NCBI RefSeq assembly: GCF_013359945.1
Contig: NZ_JABWCS010000199.1
Span: 47,704-111,703, forward strand
Reading direction: 5' to 3'
DNA: 64,000 bases
Source: Paenibacillus agri
GTDB lineage: Bacteria; Bacillota; Bacilli; Paenibacillales; Paenibacillaceae
Both the position numbers and the translations under genes were made by a program. Every line of letters starts with the position of its first letter. Position 1 is the stretch's first letter. A model generated the notes under the pieces. That model searched no databases. It was given only the letters and a program-made list of their open reading frames with translations, and was not told the DNA's origin. Shown here one piece after another: positions 57,760 through 64,000 of this stretch.

Positions 57760-59073
57760 TTAAGCCGTCCCCCCGTAAGGTTTCAGACTCAATCCCTTCT
57801 CTGTCTTCTCTTTCTGCACCGGCGGCTTCAGGGAAATTGCAATGATTGAAGCCAGCAGACACAAGAGACCAATCACGATAAAGGTGGGTTTGAACCCGCC
57901 AAGCAAAGCAGCTATAAATGAGCCGGACAACGCGCCGATGCCGAAGCCCTGATACACGATGCCGTAGTTCTTGCTATGATTCTTCAGACCGAAGAAGTCA
58001 CTGACAATAGCCGGGAACACCGTAATGTTGCCGCCGAAGCAGAAGGCAATTGCCGCTACACAGGCGAAGAACAGGCCAAAGCTCAGGTTGGCAAAGCTAA
58101 GCGTCAGCATCGCCGCAGCGGTTACTACGAGTGATGCGCCCACCAGCTTCAAGCGGCTCATTTTATCAGACAATGCCCCAAGAATCAGGCGTCCGCTTGT
58201 ATTGAAAATCGCGATCATTGCCACCGCATTCGCTGCTGTCTGCACATCAAGTCCAGCCAGCTTCACACCGATATCCTTAACGATGCCTATCAGGTAGAGA
58301 CCGCTCATACAAGCGGTGAAGAAGATAATGAACAGCAGATACGCTTCTTTGGTGCGAAGCATTTCCTTAACGGTATAGTCCTTGGCACCAGCCGGAACAC
58401 TGGAGGCGGTTGCAGGAGATGCCGACAGGCTAGACCGCGTTCCTGCTGGGACTACACCCTCCGAAGACTGCACAACAGCCGGTACAGAGGCTGGCGCGGC
58501 AGCTTCTCTGATCAGCAGCGAGCCAATAACAACCATAGCCATCACAATCATTCCCCAGTAAAGGAATGTGTTAGATACACCGACCGAGTCGATCAGACTG
58601 CCATTGATATATTTGAAAACCAGACTTCCTGTCCCGTAAGCACCAACAGATACGCCGGAGATTAAGCCTTTATTCTTTGGAAACCATTTGATCAGGTTAG
58701 ATAACGAAGTAATATAAGCCGTTCCGTCCGCATAGCCGACGATCAATCCTGCCAGCAGATAGAACATCGGGAGTGAACTTGCCTGTGAACTGAGCATTAG
58801 CCCCAGTCCTAGCACGATCCCTGCGGTTCCAGTCAGTCTGCGGAGGCCGAACCGGTCCTGCAGCTTGCCCGCGAACAGTGTTGCGAAAGCCAGCGCGAAG
58901 CTGGTAATGGAAAATGTTATTGCGACGGAGCTGAGCTCCCATCCGAATTTGGATACCAGTTGTGCATTGAACAAGCTCCATGTATAAATCGTACCCAGAC
59001 CCATTTGCATAATGACGGTACCTAGTACAATAAGCCATCGTTTGGCGCTTTTACTATCCGTAGTTGTAGTCAT
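57760..59073 (-). CDS. OFA family MFS transporter (YhjX-like)
   Basis: The 437-residue protein has twelve helices with a variable central loop (PASVPAVVQSSEGVVPAGTRSS). MGLGTIYTWSLFNAQLVSKFGWE at the N terminus and GKLQDRFGLRRLTGTAGIVLGLGLMLSS match the oxalate/formate antiporter family, as in E. coli YhjX. SNLIKWFPKNKGLISGVSVGAYGTGSLVFKY is the conserved family block. The substrate may be pyruvate or another small acid, inferred from the regulator beside it. ATG at 59073 follows AAGGA. A LytTR-type direct repeat lies about 93 bases upstream. Confidence 0.9.
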   Translation of the reverse strand: MTTTTDSKSAKRWLIVLGTVIMQMGLGTIYTWSLFNAQLVSKFGWELSSVAITFSITSFALAFATLFAGKLQDRFGLRRLTGTAGIVLGLGLMLSSQASSLPMFYLLAGLIVGYADGTAYITSLSNLIKWFPKNKGLISGVSVGAYGTGSLVFKYINGSLIDSVGVSNTFLYWGMIVMAMVVIGSLLIREAAAPASVPAVVQSSEGVVPAGTRSSLSASPATASSVPAGAKDYTVKEMLRTKEAYLLFIIFFTACMSGLYLIGIVKDIGVKLAGLDVQTAANAVAMIAIFNTSGRLILGALSDKMSRLKLVGASLVVTAAAMLTLSFANLSFGLFFACVAAIAFCFGGNITVFPAIVSDFFGLKNHSKNYGIVYQGFGIGALSGSFIAALLGGFKPTFIVIGLLCLLASIIAISLKPPVQKEKTEKGLSLKPYGGTA

Positions 59074-59127
59074 GGCCGTTTCCTTCTTTCTCTCGTTGAT
59101 CGCTGCAAGAGCCTCTATTGCCTCTTC

Positions 59128-59133
59128 ATTGTA
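59128..59133 (-). promoter_or_regulatory. -10 box of the OFA transporter promoter
   Basis: TACAAT on the minus strand, without a good -35 hexamer 17 bases upstream. This fits a promoter that needs the LytTR activator bound at 59166-59196. Confidence 0.45.
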
Positions 59134-59165
59134 GCGAAAGCAACACCGCTTGAGAGAAATACGGA

Positions 59166-59196
59166 ATGAGATGACTGAAATGAGGAATGAAATGCG
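59166..59196 (-). promoter_or_regulatory. YpdB-like LytTR binding site
   Basis: On the minus strand CGCATTTCAT, eleven bases, GTCATCTCAT. The two halves match 9 and 8 of 10 bases of GGCATTTCAT, the direct repeat with 11-base spacing known for E. coli YpdB at the yhjX promoter. It lies right after the stop of the regulator gene and ahead of the transporter. Confidence 0.75.
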
Positions 59197-59197
59197 C

Positions 59198-59929
59198 TTA
59201 CAATCGCATAATCTGCCTGAATTCCTTGACCCTGCTGCGACTAACCGGCACTTCAAAATCCAAATCACGCAGGCGCAGCAGATACGTATTGTTGAACCAA
59301 GGGATGATCTCCTTGATCTTCGACAGGTTGACTAGGTAGGAACGGTGGCAACGGAAAAATCGGTCCTGCGGCAGCCGGGCATGAAAATCGCTGATGCTGA
59401 GCGCCATACTGTACTCTTCGCTTTTGGTCATCACACTGGTGGTCTTCTCCTGCGCCGAGGCGTAATAGATGTCATCCGCATCCACCACGATGATCTTCTC
59501 GTTTTTCCATAGGTTTACCTTATCACTGAGCGGATTACGTTCACTTTCTTCCTCCTGCCGACCACGAGCGGCATGGGCCGTCTCGAGTTTATGCAGCATC
59601 GCTTTGATCCGCACCTCGCTGTATGGCTTCAGAATATAATCGAACGCCTCTATTTCGAAGGCCTCGGCAGCATGCTCTTTGTACGCAGTGATGAACACAA
59701 TATAGGGCTTCACCGAGAACTTGCTGATATTCTGCGCGAGCAGCACACCGTCGATGGAAGGAATGTTGATATCCAGAAAAAGCACATCCGCCTCCTGGCT
59801 CTGTAAGTATTTTAATGCATCCAGCCCGTCCTCAAACTGAGCGACAATTTCGATTCCACTATGGGCCTCAATCAAGAAGGCCAGCTCTTGTCTTGCCAGT
59901 TCCTCATCCTCTACAATTATCGCTCTCAT
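59198..59929 (-). CDS. LytTR-type response regulator (YpdB/BtsR-like)
   Basis: The 243-residue regulator has a receiver domain ([18 protein letters not shown], phospho-Asp in [14 protein letters not shown] near residue 54, Lys in [11 protein letters not shown]). A LytTR DNA-binding domain follows: [40 protein letters not shown] and [14 protein letters not shown]. It overlaps the kinase gene by four bases (ATGA). With the OFA transporter it reproduces the YpdA-YpdB-YhjX pyruvate-response set of E. coli. Confidence 0.93.
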   Translation of the reverse strand: MRAIIVEDEELARQELAFLIEAHSGIEIVAQFEDGLDALKYLQSQEADVLFLDINIPSIDGVLLAQNISKFSVKPYIVFITAYKEHAAEAFEIEAFDYILKPYSEVRIKAMLHKLETAHAARGRQEEESERNPLSDKVNLWKNEKIIVVDADDIYYASAQEKTTSVMTKSEEYSMALSISDFHARLPQDRFFRCHRSYLVNLSKIKEIIPWFNNTYLLRLRDLDFEVPVSRSRVKEFRQIMRL

Positions 59930-61590
59930 CGGTTCTCCTTTTTAACATCAAAATAGATATCCGTTCCTTTGTCCAATCGGTGGATCGTCAGTCCGTTCCC
60001 ATAGATCAGTTTCACCCGCTGATGCACATTATAAAGTCCGATCTTGTTCTCCGGCATATCGCCGCTGTAGACTCTCGCGATCGTCTCTTCAGAAATGCCG
60101 ACCCCGGTGTCGCGGATCCCGACCCGCACCGTATCGCCCTGGTCTTTTACCGAAATGGTCACGGTACCCTTCCCTTTTTCCTTCAAAATCCCGTGAACAA
60201 TGGCATTCTCCACGAGTGGCTGAATAATGAGACTAGGAATGCGCACCTCCACCTCATCGTCGATATCATAGAGCACCGTTAGGCGGCTGCCGAAGCGCGC
60301 TTTTTCAATCTCTACATATTGCTGAACCTGCTGCAGCTCCTTGTTGATGTCAATGAATTCATCACTCAGCTCCAGATTATACCGCATATACCCGGACAGA
60401 TTCACGATTAGCTCCCGCGCTTTATCCGGGTTGATCCGAATCGAGGAGATGATGGCATTCAGCGCATTGAATAGAAAATGGGGGTTGATGCTCGTCTGTA
60501 ATGCTTTCAGCTCCGCTTTGTTCGCCATCTCCTTGATGCCCTCCACCCGCGACACTTCCATAAGTGTAGAAATCATCTGCGACAGTCCCACGGCCATAGC
60601 CTGCAGGGAATACGTAATCTTATGGGCTTTGGTATAGTAGATTTTGAGCGCCCCCGTCACCTCACCCTTCTCCTTAAGCGGGATAATAATCAGCGATTTG
60701 ATCAGTGGGTTCGTATGGTCGGTATCATTGTTCCGGATCGTAATCTCGCCGCTGGACAGCGTCTGCTTGGTCTCGTCGCTAATAATCTCGCTGGTCTCGG
60801 CATAATACTCTTCCCCTATACCAACGTATGCGCGTATCAATCTGGTATCAGTAATGGCTACAGCGTCCGCTCCGATATCCTCTTTAATGATTTGGCAGAT
60901 GGTGTGAAGGGATTCATGATTGATGTTGCGAAAATACGGCAGCGTCTTATTGGCGATATCGAGTGCGAGCTTGGATTGCTTGGCGGCTATCCGCTCCTTT
61001 TCCCCTTCCACACTCTGGATCAGCATGACGATCAGACCCACACTGACTTGGCCAACAATCATCGGAAAAGCGATCTTGGACACGATGTCCAGCCCAAGCG
61101 AGGTTGGCTGCGCCATCACTAGAATAAGTACCATTGTCAGCGCCTCACAGGCCATCCCGGCGAGAATGCCAGCGATCCAGCGCCGTTCAACAGAGCTGCG
61201 ACGATAAATAATACCGGACACTACCCCCGCGATCACGCTTGTGATGAGACAAGGAACCGAGGTTACCCCGCCGATATCGATCAGGAAACGGTGCACGCCT
61301 GAGATCACTCCAGTGATCAGACCGACCCAGGGGCCAAACAGTATCCCTCCGGCCATGATGGCAATGATCCGTACATTTACAAGCGAACCTTCCACGTTAA
61401 TACCGCTGTACGTACCAAAGATAGCGAACAGACTGAATACCACCGTTACAATCGCCAGTTCCTGAGGGGCGTAAGCACCTTTTTGAAAAATCTCTTTAAA
61501 CCGCGGCAGACGGGTCAGCACGAACAGACACATCAGCAGAAGCGCGGCTCTTTCGAATAATTGCATCAGAATAGTAAACGTGTGTTGCAT
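59926..61590 (-). CDS. LytS/YpdA-type sensor histidine kinase
   Basis: The 554-residue kinase has a 5TMR-LYT membrane domain (residues 8-190), with [38 protein letters not shown] as the signature. A GAF domain follows (residues 220-340, [20 protein letters not shown]). The His_kinase block is [20 protein letters not shown] near residue 365, and the ATPase domain has [10 protein letters not shown] and [11 protein letters not shown] at 61590 follows GGAGG; an earlier ATG lacks a site. Related E. coli kinases sense extracellular pyruvate. It is cotranscribed with the LytTR regulator. Confidence 0.93.
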   Translation of the reverse strand: MQHTFTILMQLFERAALLLMCLFVLTRLPRFKEIFQKGAYAPQELAIVTVVFSLFAIFGTYSGINVEGSLVNVRIIAIMAGGILFGPWVGLITGVISGVHRFLIDIGGVTSVPCLITSVIAGVVSGIIYRRSSVERRWIAGILAGMACEALTMVLILVMAQPTSLGLDIVSKIAFPMIVGQVSVGLIVMLIQSVEGEKERIAAKQSKLALDIANKTLPYFRNINHESLHTICQIIKEDIGADAVAITDTRLIRAYVGIGEEYYAETSEIISDETKQTLSSGEITIRNNDTDHTNPLIKSLIIIPLKEKGEVTGALKIYYTKAHKITYSLQAMAVGLSQMISTLMEVSRVEGIKEMANKAELKALQTSINPHFLFNALNAIISSIRINPDKARELIVNLSGYMRYNLELSDEFIDINKELQQVQQYVEIEKARFGSRLTVLYDIDDEVEVRIPSLIIQPLVENAIVHGILKEKGKGTVTISVKDQGDTVRVGIRDTGVGISEETIARVYSGDMPENKIGLYNVHQRVKLIYGNGLTIHRLDKGTDIYFDVKKENR

Positions 61591-61795
61591 AGTCACGGCC
61601 TCCAAGAACAATATATCGGTCATTATAGTTATAGTTCCCGCCGCTGTCCAATTGCAGCCCGGATCTGTACATCTTTCACTTCTCTACAAAGCTGGACTGA
61701 CTATTATCAGCAAAATAATGAAACTCAGAACTTCCCCTCTTTGCTACTGGCAACTTCCCCATTCATATTTATAATGAGTACATGGTAGTACCACC

Positions 61796-61982
61796 AACGG
61801 ACCTCAGTGACCTTATTCTATCCAAAGAGAACTTTATAGGGAGTTAGCGGACTCCAGAGACGTTATTCACACACTTTAGTCTTTCTTTTGTTAGATTCTG
61901 TGTAGATAGCGGCTTCTGAGTCCGTAAGGCACAAAAAAAAGCTGATGTAGGAGCAATAACGTTTCCTGGGTCCGTAAGAGGC
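61796..61982. repeat. dispersed repeat family B (forward-forward-inverted-inverted)
   Basis: Forward motifs ACGGACCTCAGTGACCTTAT (61797-61816) and GCGGACTCCAGAGACGTTAT (61849-61868) are followed by inverted motifs TTCTGAGTCCGTAAGGC (61914-61930) and GCAATAACGTTTCCTGGGTC (from about 61954). The layout and size equal family A, but the motif core differs. The stretch 61591-61795 ahead of it shows nothing identifiable. Confidence 0.7.
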
Positions 61983-61990
61983 TTATACTA

Positions 61991-62219
61991 CTGGTTCGCA
62001 GTGGCCTGCTGCAGACGAACGTAGAGCATATTGCTGGTTCGCGGTAGACTGCTGTAGACGAACGTAGTTCATATTGCTGGTTCGCGGTAGACTGCTGCAG
62101 ACGAACGTAGGGCATATTGCTGGTTCGCAATGACCTGCTGCAGATGCACGTAGTTCATATTGATGGTTTGCGGTGGCCTGCTTCAGATGCACATAGTTCG
62201 TATTGCTGGTTCGCGGTAT
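61991..62219. repeat. 43-bp tandem repeat, five units plus a partial
   Basis: Units begin CTGGTTCGCRGTRGMCTGCT at 61991, 62034, 62077, 62120, 62163 and a truncated one at 62206; each ends in GTAGNGCATATTG. The period is not a multiple of three, so no frame repeats as protein. It ends 80 bases before the nucleotidyltransferase-like gene. Confidence 0.9.
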
Positions 62220-62299
62220 TAACGGCCACGCTAGCGAGCCATCGGAGCAGTTCACTGGAGGATATTTGCTGGAAGCTTACAACAACGGAGGCGATAACT

Positions 62300-62899
62300 A
62301 TGAAACTAAACAATAAGGAAGATATCCTGCAGCTTGTCCAAAACGACCCGTGGATGATGAGTGTGCTGGAAACAGCCAGTCTACTCCATTTGCCGGATTG
62401 GTGGGTCTGTGCAGGGTTTGTGCGCTCTAAAATCTGGGACACGCTCCATGGCTTTGCGGAAAGAACGCCTTTACCAGATGTTGATGTTGTCTATTTTGAC
62501 CCTTCTAACCTTGATGAAGCTGAGGAAAAACGATTGGAGGAGCAGCTAAGAAGCATAGATCCCACCATCCCTTGGTCGGTTAAAAATGAGGCGCGAATGC
62601 ATCTGATCAATAACATGTCACCATTCTCATCTTCTACAGATGCGATCTCGAACTTTACAGAGACTGCAACTGCGCTTGGGCTTAGCCTGAACGAAGCGGG
62701 GCAAGTCATCCTGACCGCTCCACACGGGATCGAGGATGCGGTGAATATGGTGTTACGGCCGACGCCACATTTTGCAGCAGACAAGGAACGTCACCCCATC
62801 TTTGTAGAGCGGATCGCGCGGAAAAACTGGCAACAGACCTGGAGCCAGCTCCAGTTACACACTGCAAGTGCTGTTGGTGATTTCCCTACCCTAGAGTAG
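62300..62899 (+). CDS. nucleotidyltransferase family protein (DUF925-like)
   Basis: The 199-residue protein resembles DUF925 nucleotidyltransferase-like proteins. LPDWWVCAGFVRSKIWDTLHG near residue 31, TPLPDVDVVYFDPSNLDEAEE (with the D-x-D metal pair) and WSVKNEARMHLINNM are the diagnostic blocks. NFTETATALGLSLNE and the end KNWQQTWSQLQ agree. The nucleotide and acceptor are unknown. ATG at 62300 has GGAGG eight bases upstream; an in-frame start at 62117 lies in the tandem repeat and is rejected. Confidence 0.88.
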   Translation: MKLNNKEDILQLVQNDPWMMSVLETASLLHLPDWWVCAGFVRSKIWDTLHGFAERTPLPDVDVVYFDPSNLDEAEEKRLEEQLRSIDPTIPWSVKNEARMHLINNMSPFSSSTDAISNFTETATALGLSLNEAGQVILTAPHGIEDAVNMVLRPTPHFAADKERHPIFVERIARKNWQQTWSQLQLHTASAVGDFPTLE

Positions 62900-62982
62900 G
62901 TAGCCCAATTCACTTAGGTCAGGTGTCACTACTTATGCATAGGCATATTATGCAGTATTAAGAAAACGAAAGGAGTACATCC

Positions 62983-63195
62983 ATGCGACAAGAAAACAAT
63001 GGAGTTCAAGAATTTCAGCAAAGAGATCCCCAGCCACAACATTACGGACATGAACATACACAACATCCCCATCCCTATTTTCACATCTATGGTTCCCCCC
63101 AGGGTATTCATCACATCCATCATCACCACCACCATCACCACCACCATCATCACCACCACTATCACACCACGCGAGAGCAAGATACTCATCAATAA
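62983..63195 (+). CDS. histidine-rich small protein
   Basis: The 70-residue protein has about 29 histidines, including an uninterrupted run of 14 near residue 45. The rest is rich in Gln, Pro and Glu (MRQENNGVQEFQQRDPQPQH at the start). AAAGGAG lies eight bases before the ATG and a strong terminator follows, so it is likely translated. Metal storage or buffering, of nickel, zinc or copper, is plausible by analogy with Hpn-like peptides. The CAC/CAT mixture argues against simple repeat slippage alone. Confidence 0.75.
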   Translation: MRQENNGVQEFQQRDPQPQHYGHEHTQHPHPYFHIYGSPQGIHHIHHHHHHHHHHHHHHYHTTREQDTHQ

Positions 63196-63223
63196 CGATA
63201 TTAAAAAGGGCATTTAAAATTTA

Positions 63224-63302
63224 AGGCGAGAAGAGTTACACCCCCGGCTAATGCTACATCATGCCGCTGTGCGTTTCATTCTCGCCTGATTTTTATTCTA
63301 TA
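63224..63302 (+). terminator. terminator hairpin after the histidine-rich gene
   Basis: AGGCGAGAA pairs with TTCTCGCCT across a 56-base loop, then TGATTTTTATT. The long loop contains GCGGCATG-like inner pairing. Confidence 0.65.
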
Positions 63303-63355
63303 GGTATATCGAAGAACAGCAATAAACAAGATCCCTGCGGCAACTTCCGTAAAAC

Positions 63356-63480
63356 CTATAAGTATTGTTCGGCTACTTGATTAATTTCATTGGAGAGCCA
63401 GACCCTTATCGTTGGAGCAGACTCTGATGAATCTAGCAAAGAAATCAATTGAGGGATAGTTCCTTCATCATATCTGCTTA
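63356..63480 (-). pseudogene. C-terminal remnant of an unknown gene
   Basis: The minus strand reads LISRYDEGTIPQLISLLDSS, then ESAPTIRVWLSNEINQVAEQ and YL before a stop at 63356. The codon pattern looks like real coding sequence, but a stop codon precedes it and no start or ribosome site is present. I do not recognise the parent family. It may have been cut when the adjacent transposon inserted. The rest of 63303-63603 shows no gene. Confidence 0.4.
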
Positions 63481-63603
63481 TCAACTATAAATGAGCAAAT
63501 CCACTTCCAATAAACTGTAAAATCAAAAAAATAGAGACAAAGTGCTTTACCTGTGTTGAAAAAGTAGTCACAACAACAAACTTTTCACAAAGAGGTAATC
63601 ACT

Positions 63604-64000
63604 ATGTCTCATACCGCCATCGCACCTGAATCCAACGCCATCCGCAACTATTTGTTGCAGCATCAGCTGCCTTTGTATTTTTCCAAGCCTGTTTTAAATC
63701 ATGTGGAAACGTACATGACGGCGGCAATCGCTAAAAGATTTCGTGGCAAGGTTACCGCTTTGGCGGAATACAGTGACCGCCATCGTACCACACTAGGCCA
63801 TTTCCTTGCCGAAGGGGTATGGGATGAAACCGTGTTACAAAATAAAGTGAAAACCGAATCTATTTTCCAGATTCTGGATACCTCCAAGCGCACGGCGGAG
63901 CCGCTGTTTGTCATTCACGACGATACGATTGCTCAGAAAACAAAACCTTCGTCACAGGCCCGTTTTCCTATCGAGCAAGCCGGGTTTCATCACTCTCATC
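63604..64000 (+). CDS. transposase (IS4/IS701-type DDE), N-terminal part; runs off window
   Basis: The visible 132 residues start MSHTAIAPESNAIRNYLLQH and include LAEYSDRHRTTLGHFLAEG and FVIHDDTIAQKTKPSSQA near residue 105, with the first catalytic Asp expected in HDDT, followed by a conserved K. This pattern fits the IS4-related transposases. AAAGAGG precedes the ATG. The left end of the element is probably within 63480-63560, but I see no clear inverted repeat without its other end. Confidence 0.85.
   Translation, partial: MSHTAIAPESNAIRNYLLQHQLPLYFSKPVLNHVETYMTAAIAKRFRGKVTALAEYSDRHRTTLGHFLAEGVWDETVLQNKVKTESIFQILDTSKRTAEPLFVIHDDTIAQKTKPSSQARFPIEQAGFHHSH

Noticed and set aside
61983..62255. 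Minus-strand frames over the 43-bp repeat
   Set aside because: The period is not divisible by three, so the apparent peptides shift frame with each unit; no start signal.
62117..62299. N-terminal extension of the nucleotidyltransferase-like gene
   Set aside because: It is repeat sequence; GGAGG sits eight bases ahead of ATG 62300.

Overview
The window most probably comes from a Paenibacillus or a close relative (Bacillota, Paenibacillaceae). The gene content is Bacillus-like: strong AGGAGG-type ribosome binding sites, frequent GTG/TTG starts, YezD, CcdC, a TapA/SipW/TasA matrix operon with SinR, a YvfRSTU-like ABC/two-component cassette and CsoR/CopZ/CopA. GC is moderate, and the long AT-rich intergenic tracts carry families of degenerate nested inverted repeats. 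No rRNA, tRNA, CRISPR array or phage module was seen. The species assignment is an inference from gene content.

Layout. 1-7.6 kb: GNAT acetyltransferases, a DUF4269 protein, a stress-type SDR, a repeat-filled 1.2 kb gap, the bifunctional NAD(P)HX repair enzyme and small membrane proteins. 7.7-11.3 kb: a sulfate ABC transporter operon (binding protein, two permeases, YezD) without its ATPase, with a good sigma-A promoter, a palindromic operator and a structured leader. 11.4-17.7 kb: a membrane-anchored alpha/beta hydrolase, a beta-propeller lactonase, a GlsB-like protein, CcdC and lactate dehydrogenase. 17.8-22.7 kb: a divergent zinc/cadmium efflux pair (P-type ATPase and CDF exporter), each with the same 20-bp ArsR-type operator, a PadR pseudogene, a CPBP protease and an ArsR sensor. 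23-30.2 kb: a PNPOx-like protein, an MFS protein, a divergent CorA-like protein, an orphan HPt protein and a TPP-riboswitch thiamine-precursor ABC operon. 30.9-34.3 kb: ABC transporter plus two-component system. 34.6-41.4 kb: nitroreductase, a MocR regulator divergent from an EamA exporter, and the csoR-copZ-copA copper operon with two CsoR boxes. 41.6-46.2 kb: a GGDEF/HD-GYP enzyme, a DHA2 multidrug exporter with PadR regulator and a small acidic protein. 46.3-50.7 kb: the matrix/biofilm region. 51.2-55.4 kb: 2-oxoglutarate dehydrogenase E1 and E2. 55.6-56.8 kb: an AT-rich nitroreductase/MerR pair. 57.7-61.6 kb: an OFA-type MFS transporter under a LytTR/LytS-type two-component system. 62.3-64 kb: a nucleotidyltransferase-like protein, a histidine-rich peptide, a gene remnant and the start of a transposase.

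The most interesting system is the matrix region. A TapA-like/SipW/TasA/TasA operon is preceded by three SinR-like boxes and followed by sinR. Convergent with sinR lies a 50-codon gene whose product looks like the SinI antirepressor. Its leader matches the class I (GEMM) cyclic-di-GMP riboswitch, followed by a small hairpin that holds the ribosome binding site. This suggests that c-di-GMP directly sets SinI synthesis and so, through SinR, matrix production; a GGDEF/HD-GYP enzyme is encoded about 7 kb away.

A second theme is dispersed non-coding repeats. Four copies of a roughly 195-bp element have two forward and two inverted copies of a 20-25 nt motif (family A). One element with the same layout but a different motif core (family B) shares the motif edges. 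Variable-length TTAAG arrays are attached to some family A copies. Several unrelated minisatellites (15, 26, 28 and 43 bp) are also present.
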